The translations under genes were made by a program, and so were the position numbers. A stretch of 64,000 nucleotides of DNA from CAWGHZ01 sp963775315 (GTDB lineage Bacteria > Pseudomonadota > Alphaproteobacteria > MPNO01 > DASWLB01), in the NCBI GenBank assembly GCA_963775315.1, contig CAVZIN010000010.1:1-64000 (forward strand). The letters are read 5' to 3'. The notes under the pieces are model-generated. The model saw nothing but the letters and a program-made list of their open reading frames with translations. It had not been told where the DNA came from and ran no database searches. This document shows, in pieces, positions 56,413-64,000 of this stretch. Position 1 is the stretch's first letter, and every line of letters begins with the position of its first letter.

Positions 56413-56847
56413 TCAGCGGCCGCCGATATAGACGTCGCGCAGGACGCGGGTCTCGAGGCGCAGCTCGTCGAGGCGGTATTTCACGACGTCGCCGATGCTG
56501 ATGATGCCGGCCAGCCGCCCGTCCGCGACCACCGGCAGGTGGCGCGCCCGGTGGCGGGTCATCAGCGACATCAGGTGGCCGACGTCGTCGTCCGGCGCGC
56601 ACGTCACCACGTGCTGGGCCATGATGTCGCGCACGCGGAGCTCAGGCGCATAGACGCCATGCTCGCTCAATGCGCGCACGATCTGGCGCTCGGAAATCAG
56701 GCCCTCCACGTGGTCGTCCTCGTCCACGACCACCAGCGCCCCGATGTCCTCGAACCGGAGCCGGTCGGCGACGGTCTTGATGGTCACGCCGGACCGGGTC
56801 GTGGCAACGGCGTGGCCCTTCTTCGCCAGGATGGTGCTGACGTTCAT
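56413..56847 (-). CDS. CBS-domain protein
   Basis: The 144-residue protein is a pair of CBS domains: MNVSTILAKKGHAVATTRSGVTIKTVADRL, IGALVVVDEDDHVEGLISERQIVRAL and RHLPVVADGRLAGIISIGDVVKYRLDEL. Such stand-alone CBS pairs bind adenosine nucleotides. ATG 56847. Confidence 0.9.
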   Translation of the reverse strand: MNVSTILAKKGHAVATTRSGVTIKTVADRLRFEDIGALVVVDEDDHVEGLISERQIVRALSEHGVYAPELRVRDIMAQHVVTCAPDDDVGHLMSLMTRHRARHLPVVADGRLAGIISIGDVVKYRLDELRLETRVLRDVYIGGR

Positions 56848-56945
56848 CGTCGTACTCCCATTCGCTCGGCCACGGCGGTCGGGCGTTCGACGATGGTGAG
56901 AATGACTCGCAAAAACGGCGAAACTGTGGTGGTGGGCCAGAAGGG

Positions 56946-57797
56946 CTAGATTGCGGCCCGCCGCGTCGGCTGCGCGATGCGCGGGCCGCGGCGGAACATC
57001 CCGGGGACGCCGTCCGCCGGCTGCAGAACCTCGGACGCGCCCTGCGCCGTCTCCTCGGCGCCGAGGAACAGGATCCCGTCCTCCGGGATCAGGTCGGCCA
57101 GGCGCCGCAGCGTCTCGCCGCGCGCGTCGGCTTCGAACAGCGACAGCACGTTCCGGCAGAACACCACGTCGAACATGCCGAGCTGGCGATAGGATTCGAT
57201 CAGGCTGTGGCGGCGCAGCTCGACCATCGCGCGGATCCGCGCGCTGAGCCGCCAGCCGGCCTCCTCCTGCCGAAAATGCTCGACCAGGAGACGCACCGGC
57301 AGGTAGCGCTGCACCTCGAGGGTGGAATAGAGCCCGGCCGCCGCCTTGGCGAGCGCGGCCTGCGACACGTCGGTCGCCAGGATCTCGACCGGGACGCCGC
57401 CGAGCCGGTCGGCGACGCCGGCGGCCACCATGGCGATGGAATAGGGCTCCTCGCCGGCGCCGCAGCCCGCCGACCAGATGCGAAGCCGCCTCTCCGGGCC
57501 GTTGGCGCGCGCCGCGGCAAGGGCGGGCAGGACCGTCTGGCCGAGCGCCTCGAACGGGGTCCAGTCGCGGAAAAAGTAGGAATCGCCCGCCAGCATGGCG
57601 TCGATCACGTCGACGGCGATGCGCCCGTTGGTCGATGAGCGCACCGTCCAGGCAAGCTCGTCGATGCCAGGCAGCGCGAGCCGTCGCACCAGCGGCGCGA
57701 GCCGGGCCTCGAGCAGGTAGGCCTGGGCGTCGGTGAACGCGATGCCGGCGCTGCGGCGCAGCAGGCGCGTGAGGAAGTCGAAACTGTCGCGCTTCAT
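56946..57797 (-). CDS. CheR-type protein-glutamate methyltransferase
   Basis: The 283-residue enzyme has the CheR N-terminal helical domain (FDFLTRLLRRSAGIAF, YLLEARLAPLVRRL), SAM-binding WSAGCGAGEEPYSIAMVA, EILATDVSQAALAKAAAGLYS and FDVVFCRNVL. Its start overlaps the stop of the receiver gene (ATGA at 57794-57797). No CheA, CheW or MCP is in the window, so the methylated receptor is elsewhere. Confidence 0.93.
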   Translation of the reverse strand: MKRDSFDFLTRLLRRSAGIAFTDAQAYLLEARLAPLVRRLALPGIDELAWTVRSSTNGRIAVDVIDAMLAGDSYFFRDWTPFEALGQTVLPALAAARANGPERRLRIWSAGCGAGEEPYSIAMVAAGVADRLGGVPVEILATDVSQAALAKAAAGLYSTLEVQRYLPVRLLVEHFRQEEAGWRLSARIRAMVELRRHSLIESYRQLGMFDVVFCRNVLSLFEADARGETLRRLADLIPEDGILFLGAEETAQGASEVLQPADGVPGMFRRGPRIAQPTRRAAI

Positions 57798-58165
57798 GCC
57801 GCAAGCCCCGCGATGCGGAGCCGGGCGCGCAGCACGTCGCTGTCGAAGGGTTTCACGACGAATTCGACCGCGCCCTCGCGCAGCGCGTCGGCGATCTCGC
57901 CGGCCCCGTCGCGCCGGGTGCAGAACACGACGGACGGCCGGGCGGCCGCGGGAGCGTCGCGGAGCGTCTTGAGGACGCGGAGACCCGGCATGTCCGGCAG
58001 GTCCCATTCGAGCAGCACCAACTCCGGCGGGCTCGTCCGGCAATGCTTGAGCGCGGCCAAGCCGGTCGCGGCCTCGGCCACGTCAAAGCCCAGCTCCTCC
58101 AGGGTCTTTCTGGCGACGGTACGTACGACGGTTGACGCGTCGACGACCAGGCAGCTCCGCATCAC
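57794..58165 (-). CDS. Degenerate CheY-like receiver domain
   Basis: The 123-residue protein is a lone receiver. The phosphoacceptor Asp is replaced by Glu53 (LVLLEWDLPDMPG, family form LLDWNMP), and the second acidic-pocket Asp is Ala10 (VVDAS, family form VVDDS). Thr and the conserved Lys (FVVKPFD) are kept. It probably cannot be phosphorylated normally and might mimic the active state. It lies between chpT and cheR in one operon. Confidence 0.88.
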   Translation of the reverse strand: MMRSCLVVDASTVVRTVARKTLEELGFDVAEAATGLAALKHCRTSPPELVLLEWDLPDMPGLRVLKTLRDAPAAARPSVVFCTRRDGAGEIADALREGAVEFVVKPFDSDVLRARLRIAGLAA

Positions 58166-58224
58166 TCGGCTCTCCGGTCGGACGCCCAGGAACGCGGGCG
58201 CAGCCGGAGACTCGGGTCAAACGG

Positions 58225-58239
58225 TTAATTTCCGCTAAA
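58225..58239. promoter_or_regulatory. Near-consensus CtrA-type box between chpT and the receiver
   Basis: TTAA (58225-58228), 7 bases, TAAA (58236-58239); on the minus strand TTTA-N7-TTAA. One mismatch from consensus. It overlaps the chpT stop codon. Confidence 0.3.
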
Positions 58240-58906
58240 CGGCGTCAGCCCCGGCGGGCAGGTCGAGCCGGATGACCACGATGTCGGGCGCGTCGGCCCG
58301 GGTCGCGATCCGGGCCTCGCACCCCTCGGCAACGCGAGCGGTGAAGTAGCCGTGGACGTTGCGGGCGCTGAGCCCCCCGGCGTCGAGCTCACCCGTCAGC
58401 GCCCCGAGCGTCGCCGCCTCGATGCGCGCGCCCTTGCCGCTGGCGGTAAGCGTTGCCCCATGGCCCGGCGGGGCGTCGATCGCGACCGCGAGCGTGCCGC
58501 CGCGCGGCAGCGTGTCGATCCCGAGCGCAAGCGCGTTGAGCAGGAGCTTCATGCCGCGCTTGCCGAGCCCGCCGTCCGTGCCCTGCGCGGTGGCATCCAT
58601 CGGCCATTCGAGCCGCACCTTGCCCTCGCGCACCAGACCGTTCAGCAGCCGTCGCGCCTCGGCGAGGGATATGGCCGGCGCCTCGGCCCCGCCGAGCCCG
58701 TAGGCGACGCGGTAGAACTGCAGCCGCGAGGACGCCTCCGCCGCGCTCTGCGCGATCAGCTCGGAGACCTCCTCCAGCATGTCGGCGCCGCCGTCGCCCA
58801 GCAGCTCCATGCCGTTGTTCACCGCGCTGACCGGGCTGATCAGCTCATGGCACAGGCGCGAGCACAAAAGCTCGAGCACCCGCATCTCGACCTTCGGCTC
58901 CATCAC
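58235..58906 (-). CDS. ChpT-like histidine phosphotransferase
   Basis: The 223-residue protein has the ChpT dimerisation/phosphotransfer helix LCSRLCHELISPVSAVNNGMELLG with phospho-His20, then a degenerate GHKL-like C-terminal domain. ChpT relays phosphate from CckA to CtrA and CpdR. CtrA-like boxes nearby fit this pathway. It starts the chpT-receiver-cheR operon. Confidence 0.87.
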   Translation of the reverse strand: MMEPKVEMRVLELLCSRLCHELISPVSAVNNGMELLGDGGADMLEEVSELIAQSAAEASSRLQFYRVAYGLGGAEAPAISLAEARRLLNGLVREGKVRLEWPMDATAQGTDGGLGKRGMKLLLNALALGIDTLPRGGTLAVAIDAPPGHGATLTASGKGARIEAATLGALTGELDAGGLSARNVHGYFTARVAEGCEARIATRADAPDIVVIRLDLPAGADAV

Positions 58907-58998
58907 GCCCCCCCGGTGCCGCCATCGGTCCTAGCCTTGTTTCGCGCGCTCGGCCGCGAGGCGCAAGGCCAAACTGGCCCGGCGCGACGAAAGTCGCG

Positions 58999-59337
58999 TC
59001 ACAAGGCGCACTCGGCGACGGTCCAGGCGACCAGCGCGGCGCGCGCCAGGTCGGCGAGGTGCGGCGGTCCCGCGTAGCGCGCGGCCGAGCGCCAGGTGCC
59101 GACAAAGGCGAACAGGTTGTAGGGCCACGGCGCCACGTAGGCGATCACGACCACGAAGGTCGGCGCGTTAAGCTGCAGCGCGATATAGACCAGGAAGGTG
59201 CCGGCGACGTTGAGGATCGCCCCGATCGCCACCGCCCACGTCCAGAAGGCGCAGGCGAGCGGCTCCTCGCCGCGCCAGAACCTACCCGCGGCGCCGAGCC
59301 CGCCCGCACCGCCCTGCCCCTGACCGTTCGATGCCAT
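58999..59337 (-). CDS. Small membrane protein, hypothetical
   Basis: The 112-residue protein has two hydrophobic segments (about residues 32-52 and 58-78: FWTWAVAIGAILNVAGTFLV, FVVVIAYVAPWPYNLFAF) after a Gly-rich start. No family recognised. Confidence 0.6.
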   Translation of the reverse strand: MASNGQGQGGAGGLGAAGRFWRGEEPLACAFWTWAVAIGAILNVAGTFLVYIALQLNAPTFVVVIAYVAPWPYNLFAFVGTWRSAARYAGPPHLADLARAALVAWTVAECAL

Positions 59338-59391
59338 GGGGCAAGCTTACACCCTCGGGCGCGGAACTTGGCGAAAACGGTTGCCGCAGGC

Positions 59392-60039
59392 CTACAGAAC
59401 CGCGAGGTCGTCGACCGCCTGCTCGCGCAGCACGTCGGCCGCAGTCTGGGCGAGGTGGCGCAGCTCGTCCGGGTCGCAACCGATGGCCGAGAGCCAGCGC
59501 GGATGGGTCAGCACCGCCCCCGCCTCGACCGAGGCCCAGACGTCCTCGGGCTCGACGTCCTCGTCGGTCAGGTCGCTGACGCGCATCAGGAAGGGCGGCA
59601 GCCCGACATGGGCGACCCACCAGTTCTCCTCCAGCCGGCCGCTGTTCGGCTCGTACATGACGCCGACGACAAAACCGCGCGGCAGGTCCTCGCCGACGAT
59701 CTGGTCGGGGGCCGGATCGAACGGTCGGGTGTCGAGCGCCAGCCGCTCGATCACCTGCGCGTCGTTCACGGCGTCGATCGCGCCCGCCACCAGCCGCGCG
59801 AGATCGGCCGGGTCGGCCTCGCCGGGATCCAGGAACTTCAGGTTGCCAAGCGCGAAGCGCGGGTCGGAGCGGAGCGGGAAGGCGAGGTCCGCCACCTCGC
59901 CCGACGGCAGCCCGCGCTCCGGCCGGCGGATCACGCGCAGGAAAAAGGCCGGCTCGCCCAGATGGATCAGCCAGATATCCTGGCCATCCTCGGCGAACTC
60001 GGGCCAGGAATAGAGGCGTCCGACCAGTATCTCGGCCAT
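59392..60039 (-). CDS. Hypothetical protein
   Basis: The 215-residue soluble protein from ATG 60039 (MAEILVGRLYSWPEF) is not recognised. It contains two similar modules around FLRVIRRPERGLPSGEV / FLMRVSDLTDEDVEPEDVW and LRSDPRFALGNL / THPRWLSAIG, suggesting an internal duplication. Acidic overall. Confidence 0.65.
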   Translation of the reverse strand: MAEILVGRLYSWPEFAEDGQDIWLIHLGEPAFFLRVIRRPERGLPSGEVADLAFPLRSDPRFALGNLKFLDPGEADPADLARLVAGAIDAVNDAQVIERLALDTRPFDPAPDQIVGEDLPRGFVVGVMYEPNSGRLEENWWVAHVGLPPFLMRVSDLTDEDVEPEDVWASVEAGAVLTHPRWLSAIGCDPDELRHLAQTAADVLREQAVDDLAVL

Positions 60040-60095
60040 GCCCCATCCCTGACAGACGCGCGCCCGGCTGGCAAGGGGCCCGGCGCGCCCCGCCG

Positions 60096-60839
60096 TCACA
60101 TCGGCTTCTGGAACTTCAGCACGAACTCGTCGACCTTGCCCGGCATGCGGAAGACGATGACGTTATGCGGGTCGTCGGGGTGGCGCAGGAAATTGCCCTC
60201 CCCGACCAGCTTGAAGCCCACCGCCTCGACCTCGGACTTGAGCGTCGCCTCGGCGATGCGATGATATTTCTTGCCCACCGTGGCGCCGTCCTGGGGCAGC
60301 GCCGCATGGTCGGCGACGACGAGGTATCCGCCCGGCTTCAGCGCGTCGAACATGGCACGGTCCATCTTGGCCCGGTCGACGCCCATAAAGGTCGTGTCGT
60401 GGTAGGCGAAGAAGAAGGTGATCAGGTCGAGCGGCGGCAGGCCCGCCGCCAGCGTCTCGTACGGCTGGACCTGTTCCGAGGCGTTCTTCATCGCCGGCGT
60501 CTTGAGCCGCGCCTCGAGCTTCGCGCTAGGGTTGGGGTTCTGGCCCCAGACATGGCCGGTCGGACCGACCGAGCGGGCCATCAATTCGGTCGAGTAGCCG
60601 GCGCCGGCGCCGAGGTCGAGCACCTTCCAGCCGGTCTTGGGCCCTGTGAAGCTGAGGAGCTGGAGCGCGTCGCGCCTCTTGTCGTTCTGCCGGTCGGCAG
60701 CGCTGCGGTCGGGCGCGGCGAGGACGGCGGAATAGTCCTGGGCGCGGGCCGGCGCGGGGATCGCGGCGGGCAGCGCCGCCAGGATCAGGGCGGCGAGCGT
60801 CGCGGCGCGGACCGCGCGGCGAAGCGAGGGGGCGGGCAT
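60096..60839 (-). CDS. Exported class I SAM-dependent methyltransferase-like protein
   Basis: The 247-residue protein has a signal peptide (about 1-33, ending ARAQD) and a Rossmann methyltransferase core (WKVLDLGAGAGYSTELMA, VWGQNPNPSAKLEARL, LKPGGYLVVADHAA). Exported methyltransferase-like proteins of this kind are common in alphaproteobacteria but their role outside the cytoplasm, where SAM is absent, is unclear. Confidence 0.85.
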   Translation of the reverse strand: MPAPSLRRAVRAATLAALILAALPAAIPAPARAQDYSAVLAAPDRSAADRQNDKRRDALQLLSFTGPKTGWKVLDLGAGAGYSTELMARSVGPTGHVWGQNPNPSAKLEARLKTPAMKNASEQVQPYETLAAGLPPLDLITFFFAYHDTTFMGVDRAKMDRAMFDALKPGGYLVVADHAALPQDGATVGKKYHRIAEATLKSEVEAVGFKLVGEGNFLRHPDDPHNVIVFRMPGKVDEFVLKFQKPM

Positions 60840-60948
60840 GGCATGTCTCCGGTTGGGGCGGCCGATCATGCCCGATTTGCGGGGACTTGCCATCCGCCGC
60901 CTTTTCTTAATCGGGGTGGGCGAGTATCCTGCGCCCCCCATGGCCGGG

Positions 60949-60990
60949 CCTGTGGACAGGCCTGTGGATGGGTTGTGGATCGTTGTGGAT
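60949..60990. promoter_or_regulatory. Cluster of four TGTGGA-type (DnaA-box-like) motifs
   Basis: CCTGTGGAC (60949), CCTGTGGAT (60961), TTGTGGAT (60973) and TTGTGGAT (60983) are spaced 10-12 bases, just before and into the PhyH start. TGTGGA is the core of DnaA boxes (TGTGGATAA). No AT-rich unwinding region or origin gene is near, so an origin is unlikely. Confidence 0.3.
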
Positions 60991-61819
60991 GACGGATTGC
61001 CTCGACCAGTACCGCGAGGACGGGTATGCGGTGGTGCGCGGCGTGTTCTCGCCCACCGAGGTCGCCGAGCTCGCGGACGCGTTCGACCGGGTCCACGAGG
61101 CTGCGCTCGCCCATCCGCGGAGCTTCCGCCACGGCAACATGCTCTACCGGCTGGCCGAGGATTCGAAGCTCGGCCGCATCGTGCGGCTGGTGCAGTGGCC
61201 GTCCTATGCCGACGCCACCTTCCAGCGCTTCCGCACCGATCCGCGCGTCGGCGACATACTGGCGCCGATGATCGGCCGCGACGTGAAGCAGATCATCAAC
61301 CAGCTCCACTGGAAGCCGCGCGGCGCCGCGATGGCCGAGTTCGGCTTTCACCAGGACATCCGCTTCCGCCGCCCGCGCGCGGCATATCGCGACCCGGCCG
61401 CGAACTATGTCCAGACCGGCATCGCCATCGACGCCCATACCGCCGGCACCGGGGCGATGACCGTCCTGCCGGGCAGCCACCGCCTGGACGAGCTCGCCAT
61501 GCCGGTGAAGGGCTCGGTGATGCAGACGGCGCTGGACGAGGGCGACCTGGCGCGGCTCGGGCTCGATCCCGCCCGGGTCACCACGCTCGACATGGCGCCG
61601 GGCGACGTCGCGCTGTGGCACCTGCATCTGCTGCACGGCTCCGGCCCCAATAGCGAGGCGGCAGACCGGCGCTTCTACATCAACGGCTATGTCCGCGCCT
61701 CGGCCTGCGACCGCGGCGAGTGGGCGTTCAGGGACGGAAATCCCTGTGCCCTCGGCGCTCCCGTGCTGGTCCATTATGAGGAGCTGCACGCCCGCCCAGA
61801 GCCGCACTACGTCGATTGA
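60989..61819 (+). CDS. Phytanoyl-CoA dioxygenase family (PhyH) protein
   Basis: The 276-residue Fe(II)/2-oxoglutarate-type dioxygenase has YREDGYAVVRGVFSPTEV, the HxD iron motif in FGFHQDIRF, TAGTGAMTVLPGSH and the distal His/Arg (ALWHLHLLHGSGPN, RRFYINGYV). Substrate unknown. ATG 60989 (MTDCLDQY) preferred over the upstream frame. Confidence 0.88.
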   Translation: MTDCLDQYREDGYAVVRGVFSPTEVAELADAFDRVHEAALAHPRSFRHGNMLYRLAEDSKLGRIVRLVQWPSYADATFQRFRTDPRVGDILAPMIGRDVKQIINQLHWKPRGAAMAEFGFHQDIRFRRPRAAYRDPAANYVQTGIAIDAHTAGTGAMTVLPGSHRLDELAMPVKGSVMQTALDEGDLARLGLDPARVTTLDMAPGDVALWHLHLLHGSGPNSEAADRRFYINGYVRASACDRGEWAFRDGNPCALGAPVLVHYEELHARPEPHYVD

Positions 61820-61994
61820 GCCTGTCCGACGTCGCTCCCCCAAGTGCGGAGAAGGAAGCCAGGCTCCGGCACTGGCACGCGCTGGGGCAACGTGCTAAAC
61901 GGACTCGCCGGCGCGTCTGCGGTCGGCGTGACGTGGCGCGGTGGGGCCGGCGGTGGGAGCGATCCCCGCCGGTTCGTTGTCTGGGGAGTGCCGT

Positions 61995-62720
61995 GTGCCC
62001 GATCTGTCCGTCGTGATTCCCGTCTACAACGAGGCGGGCAACATCGCGCCGCTGGCGGCCGAGGTGCGGGCGAGCCTGGCGGGCAAGGTGGATTACGAGC
62101 TGATCATCGTCGATGACGGCAGCAAGGACGCGACGGGCGGCGACCTCGCCGCCCTGGCCGCGTCGGACGAAGCGGTGCGGGTCGTGCGCCATGCGCGCAA
62201 TTTCGGCCAGTCGGCCGCGATCCTGACCGGGGTGAAGGTGGCGCGCGCGACGCTGGTCGCCACCTTGGACGGCGACGGCCAGAACGACCCGGCCGACGTG
62301 ATGCGGCTTTATGAGACGATTCGCGCGGCGAACCCCGTCGACCGCGTGGCCATGGTATCGGGGATGCGGGTGAAGCGGCACGACAACTGGGTTCGGCGCA
62401 TCTCGTCGCGCATCGCGAATGGCGTGCGCACGCGCGCGCTGGGCGACGGCGCGCTTGACACCGGCTGCGGCCTGAAGGTGTTCGACCGCGAGGCGTTCCT
62501 GGCCCTGCCACGCTTCAACCACATGCACCGCTTCCTGCCGGCGTTGGTCCAGCGCGACGGCAACCAGGTGCGCTACGTGCCGGTGGGGCATCGGCCGCGC
62601 ACGGTGGGGACGTCCAAGTACGGCATGTTCGACCGGCTGGCGGTCGGCATCGTCGATTTGCTCGGCACGATGTGGCTGCGCCGCCGCGCGCTGGCCCCGG
62701 TGACGGACGGGCGCGAATGA
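61995..62720 (+). CDS. Family 2 glycosyltransferase (polyprenyl-phosphate sugar type)
   Basis: The 241-residue enzyme has the GT2 pattern: VVIPVYNEAGNIAPL, IIVDDGSKDATGG, HARNFGQSAAILTGVKVA, TLDGDGQNDP and a late SKYGMFDRLAVGIVDL. This subgroup transfers sugars to polyprenyl phosphate (ArnC/GtrB/DPM-like), but the C-terminal membrane hairpin is short. GTG 61995 is the family-like start (VPDLSVVIPVY) with GGGGAG upstream. It overlaps the next gene by ATGA. The 61820-61994 spacer shows nothing further. Confidence 0.9.
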   Translation: MPDLSVVIPVYNEAGNIAPLAAEVRASLAGKVDYELIIVDDGSKDATGGDLAALAASDEAVRVVRHARNFGQSAAILTGVKVARATLVATLDGDGQNDPADVMRLYETIRAANPVDRVAMVSGMRVKRHDNWVRRISSRIANGVRTRALGDGALDTGCGLKVFDREAFLALPRFNHMHRFLPALVQRDGNQVRYVPVGHRPRTVGTSKYGMFDRLAVGIVDLLGTMWLRRRALAPVTDGRE

Positions 62721-63007
62721 ATTTCAACACGGACCACCTTTGGCTGGGCATCGGCTTCGCCGGCCAAGGGCTGTTCGCCGCCCGCTTCATCATCCAGTGG
62801 ATCCGGAGCGAGATGGTGCGCCGCTCGGTGATCCCGGTGGCGTTCTGGTATTTCAGCCTGATTGGCGGGATCGTCCTGTTCGCCTACGCCATCCACCGTC
62901 GTGACCCGGTGTTCATCTTCGGACAGGGAGCCGGGCTGGTCGTGTACAGCCGCAACCTTTATCTGATCCATCGTGCCCGCAAGCTCGACGCCGCAGCCGG
63001 CGAGTAG
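62717..63007 (+). CDS. Lipid-A-disaccharide synthase N-terminal domain (LABD) protein
   Basis: The 96-residue small membrane protein matches the LpxB-N (LABD) family of PQ-loop-like flippase-sized proteins: LWLGIGFAGQGLFAARFIIQWIRSE, SVIPVAFWYFSLIGGI and IFGQGAGLVVYSRNLYLI. It is usually found between a GT2 and a GT39 gene, as here, and likely helps move or anchor a lipid-linked sugar. Coupled to the GT2. Confidence 0.9.
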   Translation: MNFNTDHLWLGIGFAGQGLFAARFIIQWIRSEMVRRSVIPVAFWYFSLIGGIVLFAYAIHRRDPVFIFGQGAGLVVYSRNLYLIHRARKLDAAAGE

Positions 63008-64000
63008 GGCCACACACGAAACGAGCCTCGCCGGCGCGCTGGCGCTGCCGGCGGCGCTGTGGCTTGCCATCGTCGTCGCCGGGCTGGCGCTGCGCCCCCT
63101 GCTGCCGATCGACGAAACCCGCTACCTCTCCGTTGCCTGGGGCATGTTCTCGGGTGGCCACGTGCTGGTGCCGCATCTTAACGGCGCACCCTATTCAGAC
63201 AAGCCGCCGATCCTGTTCTGGTCGATCGACGCGATGTGGGCGGTGTTCGGGGTCGGCCAATGGGCCGGCCGGCTGGTCGCGCCGCTCTATGGGCTCGGCT
63301 GCCTGGTCATGATGGCGCGGATCGCGCGGCGCCTGTGGCCGGACGACCCGGCGGCGATCCGCTTCGCGCCGCTCGCCTTCGCCAGCACCGGCGCGTTCGC
63401 CGCCTATGCCAGCCTCGCCATGTTCGACATGCCGCTGACCTTCTTCGTGCTGGTCGCGGTCGAGGCGATCCTGGCGGCGCGCGGCGGCGGGTGGTGGCCC
63501 TGGGTCGCGTGCGGCGTGGCCATGGGGCTCGGCGTGCTGACCAAGGGGCCGGTCGCCTGCCTGCACATTCTGTCCATCGCGCTGCTCGCGCCATTGTGGA
63601 AGTCCGGCGGCGCCCCGCGCGGCTGGGGCCGCTGGTATCTGAGAACCGGCCTCGCCCTCGGCTGCGCCGCAGCGGTGGGGCTCGCCTGGGCCATTCCCGC
63701 CGCGCTGGCGGGCGGCGACGCCTATGGCCACGCGCTGTTCTGGGGCCAGACCGCCGACCGGATGGTGAAGTCGTTCGCCCACCGCCGCCCGGTCTGGTGG
63801 TATTTGCCGCTGATCCCGGCGCTGACCTTTCCCTGGATCGTCTTCCCGCGCGCCTGGCGCGCTTCGTTCCATGCTGGCTGGAAGGCCGATTTCGGGCTTC
63901 GGCTTTGTGCCGTCTGGGCCGTGGTTCCGTTCGTCCTGTTCTCGCTGGTGAGCGGCAAGCAGGCCCACTACCTGCTGCCCGAGATTCCCGCCGTCGCGCT
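62973..64000 (+). CDS. Family 39 glycosyltransferase (ArnT-like), truncated by window end
   Basis: The frame from GTG 62973 (overlapping the LABD gene by 35 bases) stays open to the window end, about 342 codons. It has the GT39/GT83 signature LRPLLPIDETRYLSVAWGM, HLNGAPYSDKPPILFWSI and many hydrophobic helices, ending at SGKQAHYLLPEIPAVA. These enzymes use polyprenyl-phosphate sugars to modify lipid A or other envelope glycans. The start could also be a later codon. The C terminus is outside the window. Confidence 0.85.
   Translation, partial: MPASSTPQPASRATHETSLAGALALPAALWLAIVVAGLALRPLLPIDETRYLSVAWGMFSGGHVLVPHLNGAPYSDKPPILFWSIDAMWAVFGVGQWAGRLVAPLYGLGCLVMMARIARRLWPDDPAAIRFAPLAFASTGAFAAYASLAMFDMPLTFFVLVAVEAILAARGGGWWPWVACGVAMGLGVLTKGPVACLHILSIALLAPLWKSGGAPRGWGRWYLRTGLALGCAAAVGLAWAIPAALAGGDAYGHALFWGQTADRMVKSFAHRRPVWWYLPLIPALTFPWIVFPRAWRASFHAGWKADFGLRLCAVWAVVPFVLFSLVSGKQAHYLLPEIPAVA

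Noticed and set aside
56413..57804. 463-codon single frame joining the CBS gene with upstream sequence
   Set aside because: Residues before MNVSTILAKKG are antisense-type noise over cheR, which is itself clearly coding in another frame of the same strand.
60949..60990. Replication origin (oriC)
   Set aside because: No AT-rich unwinding region, no dnaA, hemE or parAB nearby; only short DnaA-like cores.

Overview
The window is about 64 kb of a GC-rich (roughly 70% by eye), gene-dense chromosome from an alphaproteobacterium. That placement rests on gene families and order typical of the class: aroA-cmk-rpsA-sppA-ihfB, the FYDLN-acid (TIGR02300) protein, Hsp20 followed by DUF1150, DUF2336, the ChpT-type histidine phosphotransferase, CtrA-like TTAA-N7-TTAA sites and RpoH-like promoters. 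Nothing identifies the genus; a Rhodospirillales-like lineage is a guess. Most of the window is housekeeping DNA.

Layout. 0.1-5.8 kb: lepA, a VOC enzyme, a Sel1-repeat protein, a heat-inducible-looking hsp20-DUF1150 pair and a TVP38 membrane protein. 5.9-17.2 kb: a complete selenocysteine locus (selA, selB, selC, an NDH-SelD fusion) together with two in-frame-UGA selenoprotein genes. One is a thioredoxin-fold redoxin with a W-Sec-P-Y-C motif. The other is a UGSC-like protein (Sec-S-T-C) at the end of a tight five-gene operon with a cupin, a Baeyer-Villiger-type monooxygenase, a carboxymuconolactone-decarboxylase-like protein and a thioredoxin-reductase-like flavoprotein. 17.3-20.8 kb: a ribosome hibernation factor fused to a cold-shock-like domain, htpG and DUF1223. 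20.8-24.5 kb: a damaged zone, with comM/yifB broken and its ATPase core replaced by foreign-looking DNA, an IS630 element inserted in the stop codon of terC, and terC itself frameshifted. 24.6-31.7 kb: gshB, sirB1-like, dolP-like, yraN, rsmI, divergent lpoA-like, dinB, pqiA-like, then two palindromic MITE-like elements. 31.7-39.2 kb: DUF2336, cytochrome c, apt, an MHYT-domain histidine kinase, an MFS transporter and an osmoprotectant-type ABC system. 39.2-45.2 kb: ihfB, sppA, rpsA, cmk, aroA, TIGR02300 and tRNA-Ala(GGC). 45.3-53.7 kb: a MetE-like orphan, a DEAD-box helicase, a discoidin-like protein, a BON lipoprotein, a PLD/cardiolipin synthase-like lipoprotein, and zur with znuABC carrying matching Zur-type boxes. 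53.7-64 kb: an M16 peptidase, a CBS protein, chpT with a degenerate receiver and cheR, hypothetical proteins, a methyltransferase, a PhyH dioxygenase and a lipid-linked sugar glycosyltransferase operon cut by the window end.

The most notable system is the selenocysteine locus. Within about 11 kb the cell carries the machinery to make and insert Sec, two proteins that use it, and redox and oxygenase partners co-transcribed with one of them. Both UGA codons are followed by bSECIS-like hairpins; the one in the UGSC-like gene has a perfect 8-bp stem and a GGUC loop. The pathway served by the cupin/BVMO/CMD/TrxR/UGSC operon is not known to me and is the best candidate for an undescribed system.

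Caution: selD, terC, gshB and the M16 gene each show what looks like a one- or two-base frame disruption in an otherwise conserved protein. Some may be consensus errors rather than biology.
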